Assembly (NCBI GenBank): GCA_944332205.1
Contig: CALVJN010000007.1
Span: 1-58,530, forward strand
Length of the DNA: 58,530 bases
Direction: 5' to 3'
Source: an uncultured Bacilli bacterium
GTDB taxonomy: Bacteria; Bacillota_I; Bacilli_A; RF39; UBA660
Both the position numbers and the translations under genes were made by a program. How positions within the stretch are numbered: position 1 is the stretch's first letter; each line of letters starts with the position of its first letter. This document shows, one piece after another, positions 24,641 through 32,718 of the stretch. The notes under the pieces are model-generated. The model did no database searches, had not been told where the DNA came from, and worked only from the letters and a program-made list of their open reading frames with translations.

Positions 24641-26596
24641 ATGAAAAACATGAATACAAACAAATATTCGAGTGGGGGGGGGGGCCACTTTACTAAAATA
24701 AAAGGTTTTACATTAATAGAACTATTAGCAGTAATAATAATACTAGGGGTATTAATGATAATAGCAATACCATCAGTAAGTAGTTATATAACAAATGCTA
24801 GAAAAAATGCTTATATAACGACAATAAAAGGGTATCAAAGTGGAATATCTCAAAAAGTAAATAACTTAGAATATTCATTTTTAGATATAGATACAACTTA
24901 TTATGTACATATAGATAATATTAAACTTGAAAAAGGAGGAAAAAGTCCTTTTGGAGAGTGGTTAGATGCATATGTAGTAGTAACTTATAATGGAAACGGA
25001 TATGACTATTATTGGACAAGTGTAGATGAATCTGGACATAAAGTAATTTTAAAAGATATAGAAGATATAACAATTGATGATATAATTACTGATAGCGAAA
25101 AAAAGATAAGTAATAAAAGAGCAATAGATAACAAGAGTAAAATAGTAATAATAGATAAAAATGGAAATTTAATAGAAGAAACTCCTAGTTTAGAATATAC
25201 AAAAATAGAAGCAAGTATTTGTTATAAATATTCAATAGATAATGGAAAAGTAAGTATATTATCATATGATGATACCTGCACTAAAAATGTAAAAATACCG
25301 GATACAATAAGTGATTATCCTGTGGTAACACTTGCAGTTTATGCTTTTTTGAATAAAGGAATAGTAAGTGTAGAATTTCCTGATTCATTAGAGGAAATAT
25401 CGAACTTTGCTTTTCAGGATAACAAATTAGAAAAAGTTGAATTTCCTAATAGCCTAAAAACAATAGGGGCAGGTGCTTTTGCAAATAATTTATTAACTGA
25501 GTTACCGGATCTTTCAATGATAGAAACATTAGGTGGTGGAGCTTTTTCAAATAATAAATTTGATGATAGTAGGGCTTTTATTTATGCCAAGAATGAGGAT
25601 GGAACATATGATTATAGTAAAGTTATAGGTTATGCTGGAACAGAGAAAAATTTAGTTATACCAAGTATTAAAGAAGGTGTTACTTTAAAGGTTATTGGAG
25701 CTGAGGCTTTTAGATGGATACAACTAGATTCTGTCGTTATACCAGAAGGTGTAGAAACTATTGAATCATTTGCATTTAGTGGATGTTATTTATCTAGTGT
25801 AGAATTACCATCTACATTAAAGTATATTGGTGGAGTGGCTTTTGCATCTAATAAATTAACTTCTATAGAAATACCAGAAAGTGTTACATATATTGGAAAT
25901 AGAAGTTTTAATAATAACCAGTTCGAAGATGAAGACGCTTTTATTTATGCAAGAAACAGTGATGGAAGTGTTGACTATTCAACCATTGTTAGTTATGGAG
26001 GAAAAAATAAAAAGGATATAGTTATTCCAGAAGAAAAAAATGGGATAGTTTTAAAAAAAATAAATTCATGGGCATTTTATGGAATAGGCTTAACTAGTGT
26101 AGTAATACCTAGTACAGTAACTACTATTGAGAGTTGTGCATTTAATTCAAATAGTTTATCGGATGAAGACGCTTTTATATATAAAAGAACAGAAGAGGGC
26201 ATAGATTACTCGACAATAATCGGTTATGGAGGAAAAAATAAAGATAATGTAATAGTTCCAAGTGAAAAAAATGGAGTATTATTAACAACAATTGATAACT
26301 CTGCGTTTGAAAGTACTGGTATAAGGAGTATAACATTACCAGAGGGATTGTCAACCATAAAGTATGCTGCATTTTACTTTTGTCAATTAACAGAAGTGAC
26401 AATACCTTCGACTGTTACCACAATAGGCAATTCAGCATTTAGTAAAACATCATCAAATGAGAATCTAGTAAAAATAATAAATAAAACAGGAAAAAGTTTT
26501 GACTGGAGAAGTATAACAGCAGGTAATTATGAAGCAAATTTTGTAACAGGAACTATTAGACATCAATATGGAAATATAACTGTAGTTGATAATTAA
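24641..26596 (+). CDS. Pilin-like surface protein with leucine-rich repeats, poly-G controlled
   Basis: A 651-residue protein. A 22-residue leader containing four Gly from a G tract precedes the prepilin signal (KIKGFTLIELLAVIIILGVL). The shared pilin-like domain follows (to about residue 185; EKGGKSPFGEW, GYDYYWTSVDESGHK). From about residue 200 to 635 there are LRR_5/BspA-type repeats with the IPSTVTTIxxxAF pattern, and inserts that repeat DAFIYxRNxDGxxDYS and YGGKNKxxxVIPxEKNG. BspA-type repeats commonly bind host or neighbour-cell proteins. No LPXTG motif is present, so display depends on the pilin route. The G tract probably switches the gene on and off. Confidence 0.85.
   Translation: MKNMNTNKYSSGGGGHFTKIKGFTLIELLAVIIILGVLMIIAIPSVSSYITNARKNAYITTIKGYQSGISQKVNNLEYSFLDIDTTYYVHIDNIKLEKGGKSPFGEWLDAYVVVTYNGNGYDYYWTSVDESGHKVILKDIEDITIDDIITDSEKKISNKRAIDNKSKIVIIDKNGNLIEETPSLEYTKIEASICYKYSIDNGKVSILSYDDTCTKNVKIPDTISDYPVVTLAVYAFLNKGIVSVEFPDSLEEISNFAFQDNKLEKVEFPNSLKTIGAGAFANNLLTELPDLSMIETLGGGAFSNNKFDDSRAFIYAKNEDGTYDYSKVIGYAGTEKNLVIPSIKEGVTLKVIGAEAFRWIQLDSVVIPEGVETIESFAFSGCYLSSVELPSTLKYIGGVAFASNKLTSIEIPESVTYIGNRSFNNNQFEDEDAFIYARNSDGSVDYSTIVSYGGKNKKDIVIPEEKNGIVLKKINSWAFYGIGLTSVVIPSTVTTIESCAFNSNSLSDEDAFIYKRTEEGIDYSTIIGYGGKNKDNVIVPSEKNGVLLTTIDNSAFESTGIRSITLPEGLSTIKYAAFYFCQLTEVTIPSTVTTIGNSAFSKTSSNENLVKIINKTGKSFDWRSITAGNYEANFVTGTIRHQYGNITVVDN
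24674..24684 (+). repeat. Eleven-G homopolymer inside the coding start (contingency tract)
   Basis: Eleven consecutive G at codons 12-15 of the LRR pilin-like gene, in a chromosome poor in G. With 11 G the frame is open. With 10 or 12 G, translation ends within about ten codons (at TAA in both cases), before the prepilin signal. Confidence 0.9.
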
Positions 26597-26716
26597 AATG
26601 ATAAAAACCACATTTTTATATAAAATGGTGATGTGGACCCTGTTTGGTAGACATCAATTAAAAACCTGTACATTAAAAAGAGAAAAGTTATCTATATAAT
26701 TAAAATTTATATTATT
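26597..26716. other. Intergenic hairpin and possible insertion-sequence end remnant
   Basis: CCACAT (26608-26613) and ATGTGG (26631-26636) form a hairpin. The following segment up to about 26650 (GGACCCTGTTTGGTAGACA) looks like the end of an IS3-type element, but this is from memory of such ends and no transposase is next to it. The rest of the stretch shows nothing. Confidence 0.3.
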
Positions 26717-26851
26717 TTATTTCATCATAACATAAGTAGCTATTTTTTCTTTTAATCCACATTCTGCTAAACAAATAGACATAGCACCTAATAAACATAA
26801 CAGTAAATTTTTTTTATCATATGAAAAATCCTTTTCTGATAAAATCGACAT
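26717..26851 (-). CDS. Possible 44-residue small protein
   Basis: An open frame on the - strand from ATG at 26851 to TAA at 26717, extendable in frame to a GTG at 26887 (56 residues). It has a central hydrophobic stretch with three Cys (LLLCLLGAMSICLAEC). No clear ribosome site is seen at either start. It could be a real small protein or a gene fragment next to the presumed IS remnant. Confidence 0.25.
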   Translation of the reverse strand: MSILSEKDFSYDKKNLLLCLLGAMSICLAECGLKEKIATYVMMK

Positions 26852-26917
26852 ATCACAAAATAAAAAAGCATACACATTTATGTGCACACTTTTCTCTTAT
26901 GAAATTAAATATATTTT

Positions 26918-27667
26918 TTATTTTATTTCTCCCATATTTACAACATCAGAAAGATTTACCCAATTTCCAGTAACATTATCTTTAACTTTTAGACTACCAA
27001 TATTTTGAGTAGATAACACAGAATTTTCTGTTTGTTTTTGTAACTCGCGTGTACCATGCTCAAATGCAATAATTGTGTATTCATTATCAATATTACAACA
27101 AGAATATTGTTTCATAAATACAAGATATGTCTTTCCAACTTCTAAATGTATATCATGTGACATTCTAGAATCTACTACAACGTTTTTCTTATTTTCTTGT
27201 ATAGTTGTAACTTTTTCTAACTTTTCAGGATCGACATCACCTTTAATCCATTCGTTGTAACTAATTTCTGCTCCTAATCTTCTATAATTTATAGTTGCAG
27301 GAAGTTCTCCTTTTAAAGTTTTAACCACTTTTGCAGTACCTTTAGTATATGGTGATACATATTCTTTATTCAAGGTATCCCAATTGCTAGCAGATAATGA
27401 ATCTATAGTAACAATAGCTATGTAGTCTGCTTCATTATTGATTTCTTGTTTTTGAGAATAATCTTTCCCTAAATATAATTCATAATAAGCTTTATATATT
27501 GTTTTATTATCATTGCTAGAAGATTTGATTTGTGTCTCATTATCATTGTTTTTTGACAATAAATCCACATTTTTACTATTTATTCCAAAGACCACTAATA
27601 ATGCTGCTAGTATAGTAAAGTAAATAGTTCCATATTTGATTTTCTTTTTATTATTTTCTAATTTCAT
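26918..27667 (-). CDS. Exported protein of unknown function in the sigma/protease locus
   Basis: About 249 residues from the ATG at 27667, which follows AAGGAG; an ATG at 27697 lies inside the upstream gene. An N-terminal transmembrane segment (IYFTILAALLVVFGI, about residues 16-30) is followed by a Ser/Asn/Asp-rich linker and a globular outside domain with a CC pair. The part from about residue 80 (ADYIAIVTIDSLSAS, GTAKVVKTLKG, HLEVGKTYLVFMK) has the look of small beta-barrel proteins that follow secreted proteases in such loci. It lies 13 bp after the metalloprotease and is surely cotranscribed with it. Confidence 0.65.
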   Translation of the reverse strand: MKLENNKKKIKYGTIYFTILAALLVVFGINSKNVDLLSKNNDNETQIKSSSNDNKTIYKAYYELYLGKDYSQKQEINNEADYIAIVTIDSLSASNWDTLNKEYVSPYTKGTAKVVKTLKGELPATINYRRLGAEISYNEWIKGDVDPEKLEKVTTIQENKKNVVVDSRMSHDIHLEVGKTYLVFMKQYSCCNIDNEYTIIAFEHGTRELQKQTENSVLSTQNIGSLKVKDNVTGNWVNLSDVVNMGEIK

Positions 27668-27680
27668 AATATTCTCCTTT

Positions 27681-28256
27681 CTATCCATATAATGCATTTA
27701 AATCATTTACATCTACTTGTTGAACTGTATTAACCATATGTCCCTCATCATAAGGATACATTATACTATATGGATTAGAATTATGAACTAATCCAAATGC
27801 ATGACCCATTTCATGAATAATCATTCTTCTAATTTTAGTTGCAGATATGTTGTGAACTGCACTATCATTTATATAAATACGTGTAAATATATAATCTACT
27901 GAAGGGCTTTGTTGATTGGCAAACTGATCATAAAATCTTGTTTCGCCCCAAACACTAGTATCTCCACCCCAAAAATTACTATCTTCTGTATAAATATCTA
28001 ACATTGTACCAGCATTTGAACTAGCAGCAACCATACCAACGGGACTAGTGAATCCTGGACTTTCCCAATTATGCTCTGCATCAATTATTAAATATTCATA
28101 ATAACCTGTACCACTATCATAATCAATATAGTAAGAAACTCTTGATATTCCTCTTGTGTATTTTCCACCGAATACAGCGGCATCAGCTGTGAATGGCAAA
28201 ATCATAAAGGCTGCTAAAACCATAAAAAATATTGCAACAAATTTTTTATTTTTCAT
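27681..28256 (-). CDS. Secreted matrixin-like zinc metalloprotease
   Basis: A 191-residue protein from the ATG at 28256 after AGGAGG. A signal peptide (KKFVAIFFMVLAAFMILPFTADA) directs export. The zinc site is HEMGHAFGLVH (His148, Glu149, His152, His158) and the Met-turn is SIMYP with Met166, the signature of metzincins of the matrixin/M10 type. No pro-domain with a Cys switch is seen. It should cut proteins outside the cell. The promoter upstream (28291-28312) has the same -35/-10 pattern as that of the ECF sigma operon next door, so stress-induced secretion is inferred. Confidence 0.88.
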   Translation of the reverse strand: MKNKKFVAIFFMVLAAFMILPFTADAAVFGGKYTRGISRVSYYIDYDSGTGYYEYLIIDAEHNWESPGFTSPVGMVAASSNAGTMLDIYTEDSNFWGGDTSVWGETRFYDQFANQQSPSVDYIFTRIYINDSAVHNISATKIRRMIIHEMGHAFGLVHNSNPYSIMYPYDEGHMVNTVQQVDVNDLNALYG

Positions 28257-28290
28257 ATTTCCTCCTTTTATGCTACAAATATTATTATCA

Positions 28291-28312
28291 CGTTTTGCCA
28301 ATTGCTAAGTTG
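28291..28312 (-). promoter_or_regulatory. ECF-type promoter of the metalloprotease operon
   Basis: On the - strand CAAC (28312-28309), continuing CAACTT, and AACG (28294-28291) are separated by 14 nt. The same CAACTT...AACG arrangement with identical spacing lies before the ECF sigma gene (29643-29622). Confidence 0.6.
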
Positions 28313-28373
28313 TAACATTAAAATTAATTAACTATCTCACCTCCATTTTTCAATTATAAATATCACGAACAAT

Positions 28374-29063
28374 TTATTTCTGATATTTAATTATTTTTTT
28401 TACTAACTCAATATATATAGAACTATCCGTTATATTAGTTTGAATCACATATATTTCCTCATTTTTAATAAATTTTATGAAAATAATTCCTTCATTATCT
28501 ACAATGTAAACTTTTTTATTATTAATTATAGAATTTTGTGCATTTTCAAAAACTGCATTATGAATGAAGCTATTATTATTTTTAGGTGTAATATATAGGT
28601 ATATGAATTTGCTGTGATCTTCTATAGATTTAAAACCTCCAAAATAAATACTTTCCTTTTTCTCATTATATAGTATTTTTTGAATCACAACTTCAAGTGT
28701 TTCTACTTCTTTTAAATATTTATATATCGGAATATTATTAATCAAATTATAATCCTTTGATTCATAATGATAATACATAGAATTATCACCAATATTTCTC
28801 ATTTCATTGATAATTATACTATCCTTAGACAGATTATTGTCACTTGATTTTTCATGTAAAAAATTAAGCATTCCATTATTTTTAATAATAAAACTAGCAG
28901 AACTTAAGAGTATAATTATGGGTACAACTATAGATAGTTTTCTAATAATTTTTTTTTTATTCTGTTTTCTATAAATTTGATACTTTATTTGTTTATAATT
29001 ATTATCAATATCCACATAATCATCCAAAATCGATTTTATTTTCTCCTTATTATTAAACATCAT
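28374..29063 (-). CDS. Probable membrane anti-sigma factor
   Basis: A 229-residue protein overlapping the sigma gene by 11 bp. A 42-residue cytoplasmic N-terminus with basic end, one transmembrane helix (about residues 43-60, LSIVVPIIILLSSASFII) and an outside domain of about 165 residues fit a one-pass anti-sigma factor that holds the ECF sigma factor at the membrane until a signal is sensed. No zinc-binding HxxxCxxC motif is present. The call rests on topology and gene position; no named family is recognised. Confidence 0.65.
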   Translation of the reverse strand: MMFNNKEKIKSILDDYVDIDNNYKQIKYQIYRKQNKKKIIRKLSIVVPIIILLSSASFIIKNNGMLNFLHEKSSDNNLSKDSIIINEMRNIGDNSMYYHYESKDYNLINNIPIYKYLKEVETLEVVIQKILYNEKKESIYFGGFKSIEDHSKFIYLYITPKNNNSFIHNAVFENAQNSIINNKKVYIVDNEGIIFIKFIKNEEIYVIQTNITDSSIYIELVKKIIKYQK

Positions 29064-29598
29064 GTTCTCCTTTCTGAATATCTCTATAACTATTCAAAGT
29101 TCGATATATATAACTTTTTATTGTCGATTCATTGATATTAAGTTCTTTTGAAATTTCTTTCATAGTCATATTGAAGTAAAAATAAAAATAAAATGTTTTA
29201 ATAATTACTTGTTTTTGTTTTAAAAGAAATTTCATAAAATTATCAAGTTCCCATTTTTCAAATAATTTTTTTTCCAAATTATAATCAGATGGTATCAGAT
29301 TTATCAATTCTTTTTCTTTTTCTTTTTCTTCATTATCTTTTATAATGGTAGGAAAAAATAAGAATCTTCTTTTATACCTCGCTCTATAATAATCTTTTAT
29401 TTTCTTATCTGCAATGCCAATAAGGTATGAATAATAATTATTTATTTTTTTACCTTTTTTACAGGAAGTATAAAATCCAACATATGTGTCTTGTATAATA
29501 TCATTAACATCTTGCATATTTGCACAATTACTAATAATGTATTTAAGTACATAATTGTAAGTATCTTTATATATTTGTTCAAATCTTTCATCAGTCAT
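29053..29598 (-). CDS. ECF-type RNA polymerase sigma factor
   Basis: A 181-residue sigma-70 family protein of the extracytoplasmic-function type. Region 2 is visible as DVNDIIQDTYVGFYTS (about residues 31-46) with the basic DYYRARYKRR. Region 4 is a helix-turn-helix in MTMKEISKELNINESTIKSYIYRTL (about 145-169). A long charged linker joins them. Its gene is translationally coupled to the membrane protein downstream. The upstream promoter matches that of the protease operon, so autoregulation is likely. The start has only a weak AGGT site. Confidence 0.88.
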   Translation of the reverse strand: MTDERFEQIYKDTYNYVLKYIISNCANMQDVNDIIQDTYVGFYTSCKKGKKINNYYSYLIGIADKKIKDYYRARYKRRFLFFPTIIKDNEEKEKEKELINLIPSDYNLEKKLFEKWELDNFMKFLLKQKQVIIKTFYFYFYFNMTMKEISKELNINESTIKSYIYRTLNSYRDIQKGEHDV

Positions 29599-29621
29599 TT
29601 CGGTACCTCAATTATATAGTC

Positions 29622-29643
29622 GTTAGTTATGAAAAAAAGTTGC
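29622..29643 (-). promoter_or_regulatory. ECF-type promoter of the sigma operon
   Basis: On the - strand CAAC (29643-29640), as GCAACTTTTTTT, and AACGACTATA (AACG 29625-29622) separated by 14 nt. This -35 AAC motif and -10 CG motif are typical for ECF sigma factors. The promoter lies inside the left arm of the inverted repeat 29625-29732. Confidence 0.6.
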
Positions 29644-29732
29644 ATTTTTTCTAAAAAATTAATTTTTTAACTATACTTAAAAAAATCTAATTACAGTGGA
29701 GTTATAAAATAAATGCAACTTTTTCATAACTA
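29625..29732. repeat. 108-bp element bounded by inverted repeats
   Basis: The left arm TAGTTATGAAAAAAAGTTGC (from 29625, running to 29646) and the right arm ATGCAACTTTTTCATAACTA (29713-29732) are inverted copies that differ only by two A in an A run. The 66 bp between them are AT-rich and non-coding. No target duplication is evident. It may be a small MITE-like element or a pair of divergent ECF promoter copies. Confidence 0.7.
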
Positions 29733-29837
29733 TTCCAAATAATAAAATTAATATTTAACGATTTGTTTTATAATTATTATACTATATAAATGAAATTTCC
29801 TTATAATGATATTGCAAAAAAATTAAAATATATATAA

Positions 29838-30953
29838 TTATATATAGAAAGAGAGCAAGTTCGTAAGCTGTGGCTTAGCCGCTCCTTTTTTTGTTACCTT
29901 CCTAAATGAAGAATTAACAGATTCAATTGCATTTGTTGTATACATAACCTTTCTTATAATACTTGGATAATCAAATAGTTGTTCTACATATTTAAAATTT
30001 CTTTTCCATACATCAACGGCACCAGTATATTTACTCCATGTACTTTTAAACTTTTCAAACTCATTTTGGGCTGTTTTTAAGTTAGGAGCACCATATATCA
30101 ATTTAAGGTTAGATGTGAATTTCTTATAGTCTTTACTTGGCACATATTTTAAAGAGTTTCTTATTAAATGTACAATACATCTTTGTACTATAACACCTTT
30201 AAATATTTCTTTTGCACCATCTTCTAATCCACTTACACCATCCATTGATATAAAGAATATATCTTCCACACCTCTTTGTTTTATTTCATCAAATATTTGC
30301 ATCCATGAATGTTTAGATTCGGTTTCGTTTAACCATATACCAAGAACATCTTTTTTACCATTTATATCATATCCTAGAGTTGTATAAATGGCACTTTCTT
30401 TTGTTTCATATTCGTAACGCATGGTAACGTACATACAATCTACAAATACAAACGGATAACATTTCTTAAGTCTTCTAGACTGCCATTCATTTAACTCTTC
30501 TAATACACAGTCTGTTATGTTTGATATTGTTTCGTGTGATACTTTAAATCCATATATATCTTCTATTGTTTTTGATATATCTCTTTGGCTCATTCCTTTA
30601 GCATACATGGAAAGGACTTTCTTATCTATATCTGATATATCCTTTGTCCTTTTAGGAATAATTTGAGGTTCAAAAGAACCATCTCTATCCCTTGGAACAT
30701 CAATAGTCATTTCACCCATAGAAGTTTTTACGTTTTTTGTTATATAACCATTTCTTCTATTATCGGTTTGTTTTTCATTTTTATTGTTACTGACATAACC
30801 CAAATGTTCATTCATTTCACCTTGAAGCATTGCTTCAAATATTGGTGAAAATACATCTTTTAAGGCGTCCTGTACATCTTTGGCTGTCTCTGGTTGGTAT
30901 GCTTCTATTATTGCTTTTACTAATTCGTTTTTCGTTTTATTTTTACTTCTCAT
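29838..30953 (-). CDS. IS256-family transposase, C-terminally truncated
   Basis: A 371-residue mutator-type DDE transposase. The N-terminal region with LKDVFSPIFEAMLQGEMNEHLGY, the first catalytic Asp in YPFVFVDCMYV (about residue 172), the second in FFISMDGVSGLED, the CIVHLIRNSLKYVPSKDYK block and the final Glu in YTTNAIESVNSSFRK are present. Full-length relatives continue some 25-30 residues beyond TKKGA. Here the frame runs instead through a hairpin-rich segment (29845-29880) and stops. All three acidic residues remain, but the missing tail and missing IS end argue against activity. Confidence 0.88.
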   Translation of the reverse strand: MRSKNKTKNELVKAIIEAYQPETAKDVQDALKDVFSPIFEAMLQGEMNEHLGYVSNNKNEKQTDNRRNGYITKNVKTSMGEMTIDVPRDRDGSFEPQIIPKRTKDISDIDKKVLSMYAKGMSQRDISKTIEDIYGFKVSHETISNITDCVLEELNEWQSRRLKKCYPFVFVDCMYVTMRYEYETKESAIYTTLGYDINGKKDVLGIWLNETESKHSWMQIFDEIKQRGVEDIFFISMDGVSGLEDGAKEIFKGVIVQRCIVHLIRNSLKYVPSKDYKKFTSNLKLIYGAPNLKTAQNEFEKFKSTWSKYTGAVDVWKRNFKYVEQLFDYPSIIRKVMYTTNAIESVNSSFRKVTKKGAAKPQLTNLLSFYI

Positions 30954-31037
30954 TTTTTTCCTCTTTTTCTTTTATTTTATCACACTTAAAAAGTGTATAA
31001 GTTTTTTCTTACTTACACACTTTATTTTACACTCTCT
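29838..31037 (-). mobile_element. IS256-family insertion sequence, truncated at its 3' end
   Basis: The transposase gene and one end are present. The 5' terminal repeat, read on +, ends ATTTTACACTCTCT (to about 31034-31037), a typical IS256-type end. A matching end is missing on the other side, where sequence after about 29870 departs from the family. The element is therefore probably a dead remnant. Its left boundary is uncertain. Confidence 0.8.
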
Positions 31038-31081
31038 AAATAAAAAAAGATTTCTTATAGGAATCTATTAAATAATTTGTT

Positions 31082-32215
31082 CTATTTTTTTATTATTGGT
31101 TTTTGCTTAAATAATTCAAATTTTTCATTCATAATTAAATTGTATATTGAATCGCATTTTATCTCGATTGATAATAAATCAACATTTTCTTTTTTTATAT
31201 TAGTTATTATTGGAACATCACATTCTTTTTTTATGGAGTTTAAATATTTTTTTCCAATATTATCAAATCCTAAGATTCTTATATATTTAAGATCTTTATT
31301 ATTTTTTGCATCTTCTTTAGTAAAAGAACATAAAATATGAGTAAACATTCTGTTTATTTTATTGTACGTATATCGTTTAGTTTTAACAATACTAATTAGT
31401 TCTTCCAAGTTATTTGAATTATAAATACCTTTTAAAATTCTATTTTCTATTCCTTCATCTACTGTTTGATATTTATTTAAATTAGTTTTTTCAGTGATTA
31501 TCTTATATTTTAAAAGATTAAAATAATTTCTTTCCCAACTTTTTTTGTTTAAGTATTTTAAAGTTATATCAGGAATATAATCTTTAATGTCTTTTAATTC
31601 CTTTATTGCTTTTCTAATACTAGTAGCACTTGATATTTCATTATTTAGTTGTGTATCATGATAATTATTAGTTCTTTTTATTGTTAGAGGAACAATATCT
31701 ACATTTTGAATAATAATTTCTTTTATATATGATAATGCTAATATATCATTTGGATTTATTATTGTAAAATTAGAAAAGTCATGTAAAGATTTTGAAAGCG
31801 CTGTTGGATAATTTAATCCGTCTTTCAAATATTTTTTAATTCTTTTGTTATATTCTTTATTATTTAATTGAATTTCTGCAAGTTTTTTAAATAATTCGAT
31901 ATTTGCACTTTCACTACCAAAAACTAATTTATTACATTTTAGCTTTTTTAATATTGAAATAGCACCTTTAGCAAATAAATCTGCATTTTGAGTAGCAAAC
32001 TGAAATGGTAGTTCAATAACTAGATTAATTCCATATTCTAAAGCAATTTTAGTTTTATTATATTTGCTTATGATACTTAAATTTCCACGTTGTAAAAAGT
32101 TCCCACCAAGAATTAAAATTATTTCTTCTCCTTTTGCTAACTCTTTAACTTTATTTAAGTGATATAAATGCCCATTATGAAAAGGATTATATTCACATAT
32201 TATTCCAACAGCCAT
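31082..32215 (-). CDS. tmcAL: tRNA(Met) cytidine acetate ligase (TmcAL)
   Basis: A 377-residue nucleotidyltransferase-like enzyme (older name YlbM, DUF795) that activates acetate with ATP and makes N4-acetylcytidine at the wobble position of elongator tRNA-Met. The nucleotide-binding HxGH motif is in CEYNPFHNGHLYHL at the N-terminus. ILGGNFLQRGNLSIISKY, ELPFQFATQNADLFAKGA and the later SSATSIRKA are family blocks. The ATG at 32215 after GAGGTG gives the canonical MAVGIICEYNPFH start; an upstream in-frame extension to 32317 is rejected. It is divergent from rpmF. Confidence 0.93.
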   Translation of the reverse strand: MAVGIICEYNPFHNGHLYHLNKVKELAKGEEIILILGGNFLQRGNLSIISKYNKTKIALEYGINLVIELPFQFATQNADLFAKGAISILKKLKCNKLVFGSESANIELFKKLAEIQLNNKEYNKRIKKYLKDGLNYPTALSKSLHDFSNFTIINPNDILALSYIKEIIIQNVDIVPLTIKRTNNYHDTQLNNEISSATSIRKAIKELKDIKDYIPDITLKYLNKKSWERNYFNLLKYKIITEKTNLNKYQTVDEGIENRILKGIYNSNNLEELISIVKTKRYTYNKINRMFTHILCSFTKEDAKNNKDLKYIRILGFDNIGKKYLNSIKKECDVPIITNIKKENVDLLSIEIKCDSIYNLIMNEKFELFKQKPIIKK

Positions 32216-32517
32216 AATAACACCTCTAAAGCTATTATACACAACTTTGATAAAAGTACTAGTATTTTTTAGAAATGTAATGTATAATCTTAACAATAAT
32301 AAATTATTAGAAAGCAATACAAAATATAGTAAATTTTATGAAAAAATTAAAATATACTTGATTTACTTGAAGTTTTATGGCAAAATATTGTATTGGAAGT
32401 CTTCCTTTAAGTATATAGTTAATACTAAGAAGATGATTAGAAGTTGGTTAGTGATGAAGAATTATAGAATAATCCTTTTATTACACTATTTTATAAGAAA
32501 GATGGGAGTGATTAATA
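32216..32517. other. Intergenic region between tmcAL and rpmF
   Basis: About 300 bp. An open frame on + at 32247-32534 runs through it but overlaps the rpmF start in another frame and has no ribosome site. Many bacteria have a DUF177 gene (yceD) here; no trace of it was recognised. A TATAAT near 32282-32287 may serve rpmF with a long leader. Confidence 0.4.
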
Positions 32518-32703
32518 ATGGCAGTACCTTTTAGAAAAGTTTCAAAAACTAGAAAAAGAATGAGAAGAAGTCATAATGCTTTGGAAGTTGTAGGAACTGT
32601 TACTTGTAAAGAATGTGGTGCAGTAATTAAACCACATCGCGTTTGCAAAAAATGTGGAAGTTATAAAGGAAATAAAGTTATAGAAACAAAAAAAGCTGAG
32701 TAA
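32518..32703 (+). CDS. rpmF: 50S ribosomal protein L32
   Basis: A 61-residue large-subunit protein. The start [21 protein letters not shown] is typical. Four Cys in CKECG and CKKCG form the zinc ribbon, so this is the Cys+ (zinc-dependent) form rather than the zinc-free paralogue made in zinc starvation. The ribosome site GGGAGTG precedes the ATG. A terminator overlaps its end. Confidence 0.98.
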   Translation: MAVPFRKVSKTRKRMRRSHNALEVVGTVTCKECGAVIKPHRVCKKCGSYKGNKVIETKKAE

Positions 32704-32718
32704 TTAGCTTTTTTTTTG
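32691..32718 (+). terminator. rpmF terminator
   Basis: AAAAGCT (32691-32697) pairs with AGCTTTT (32705-32711) and a run of T follows. The left arm lies in the last codons of rpmF. Confidence 0.75.
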
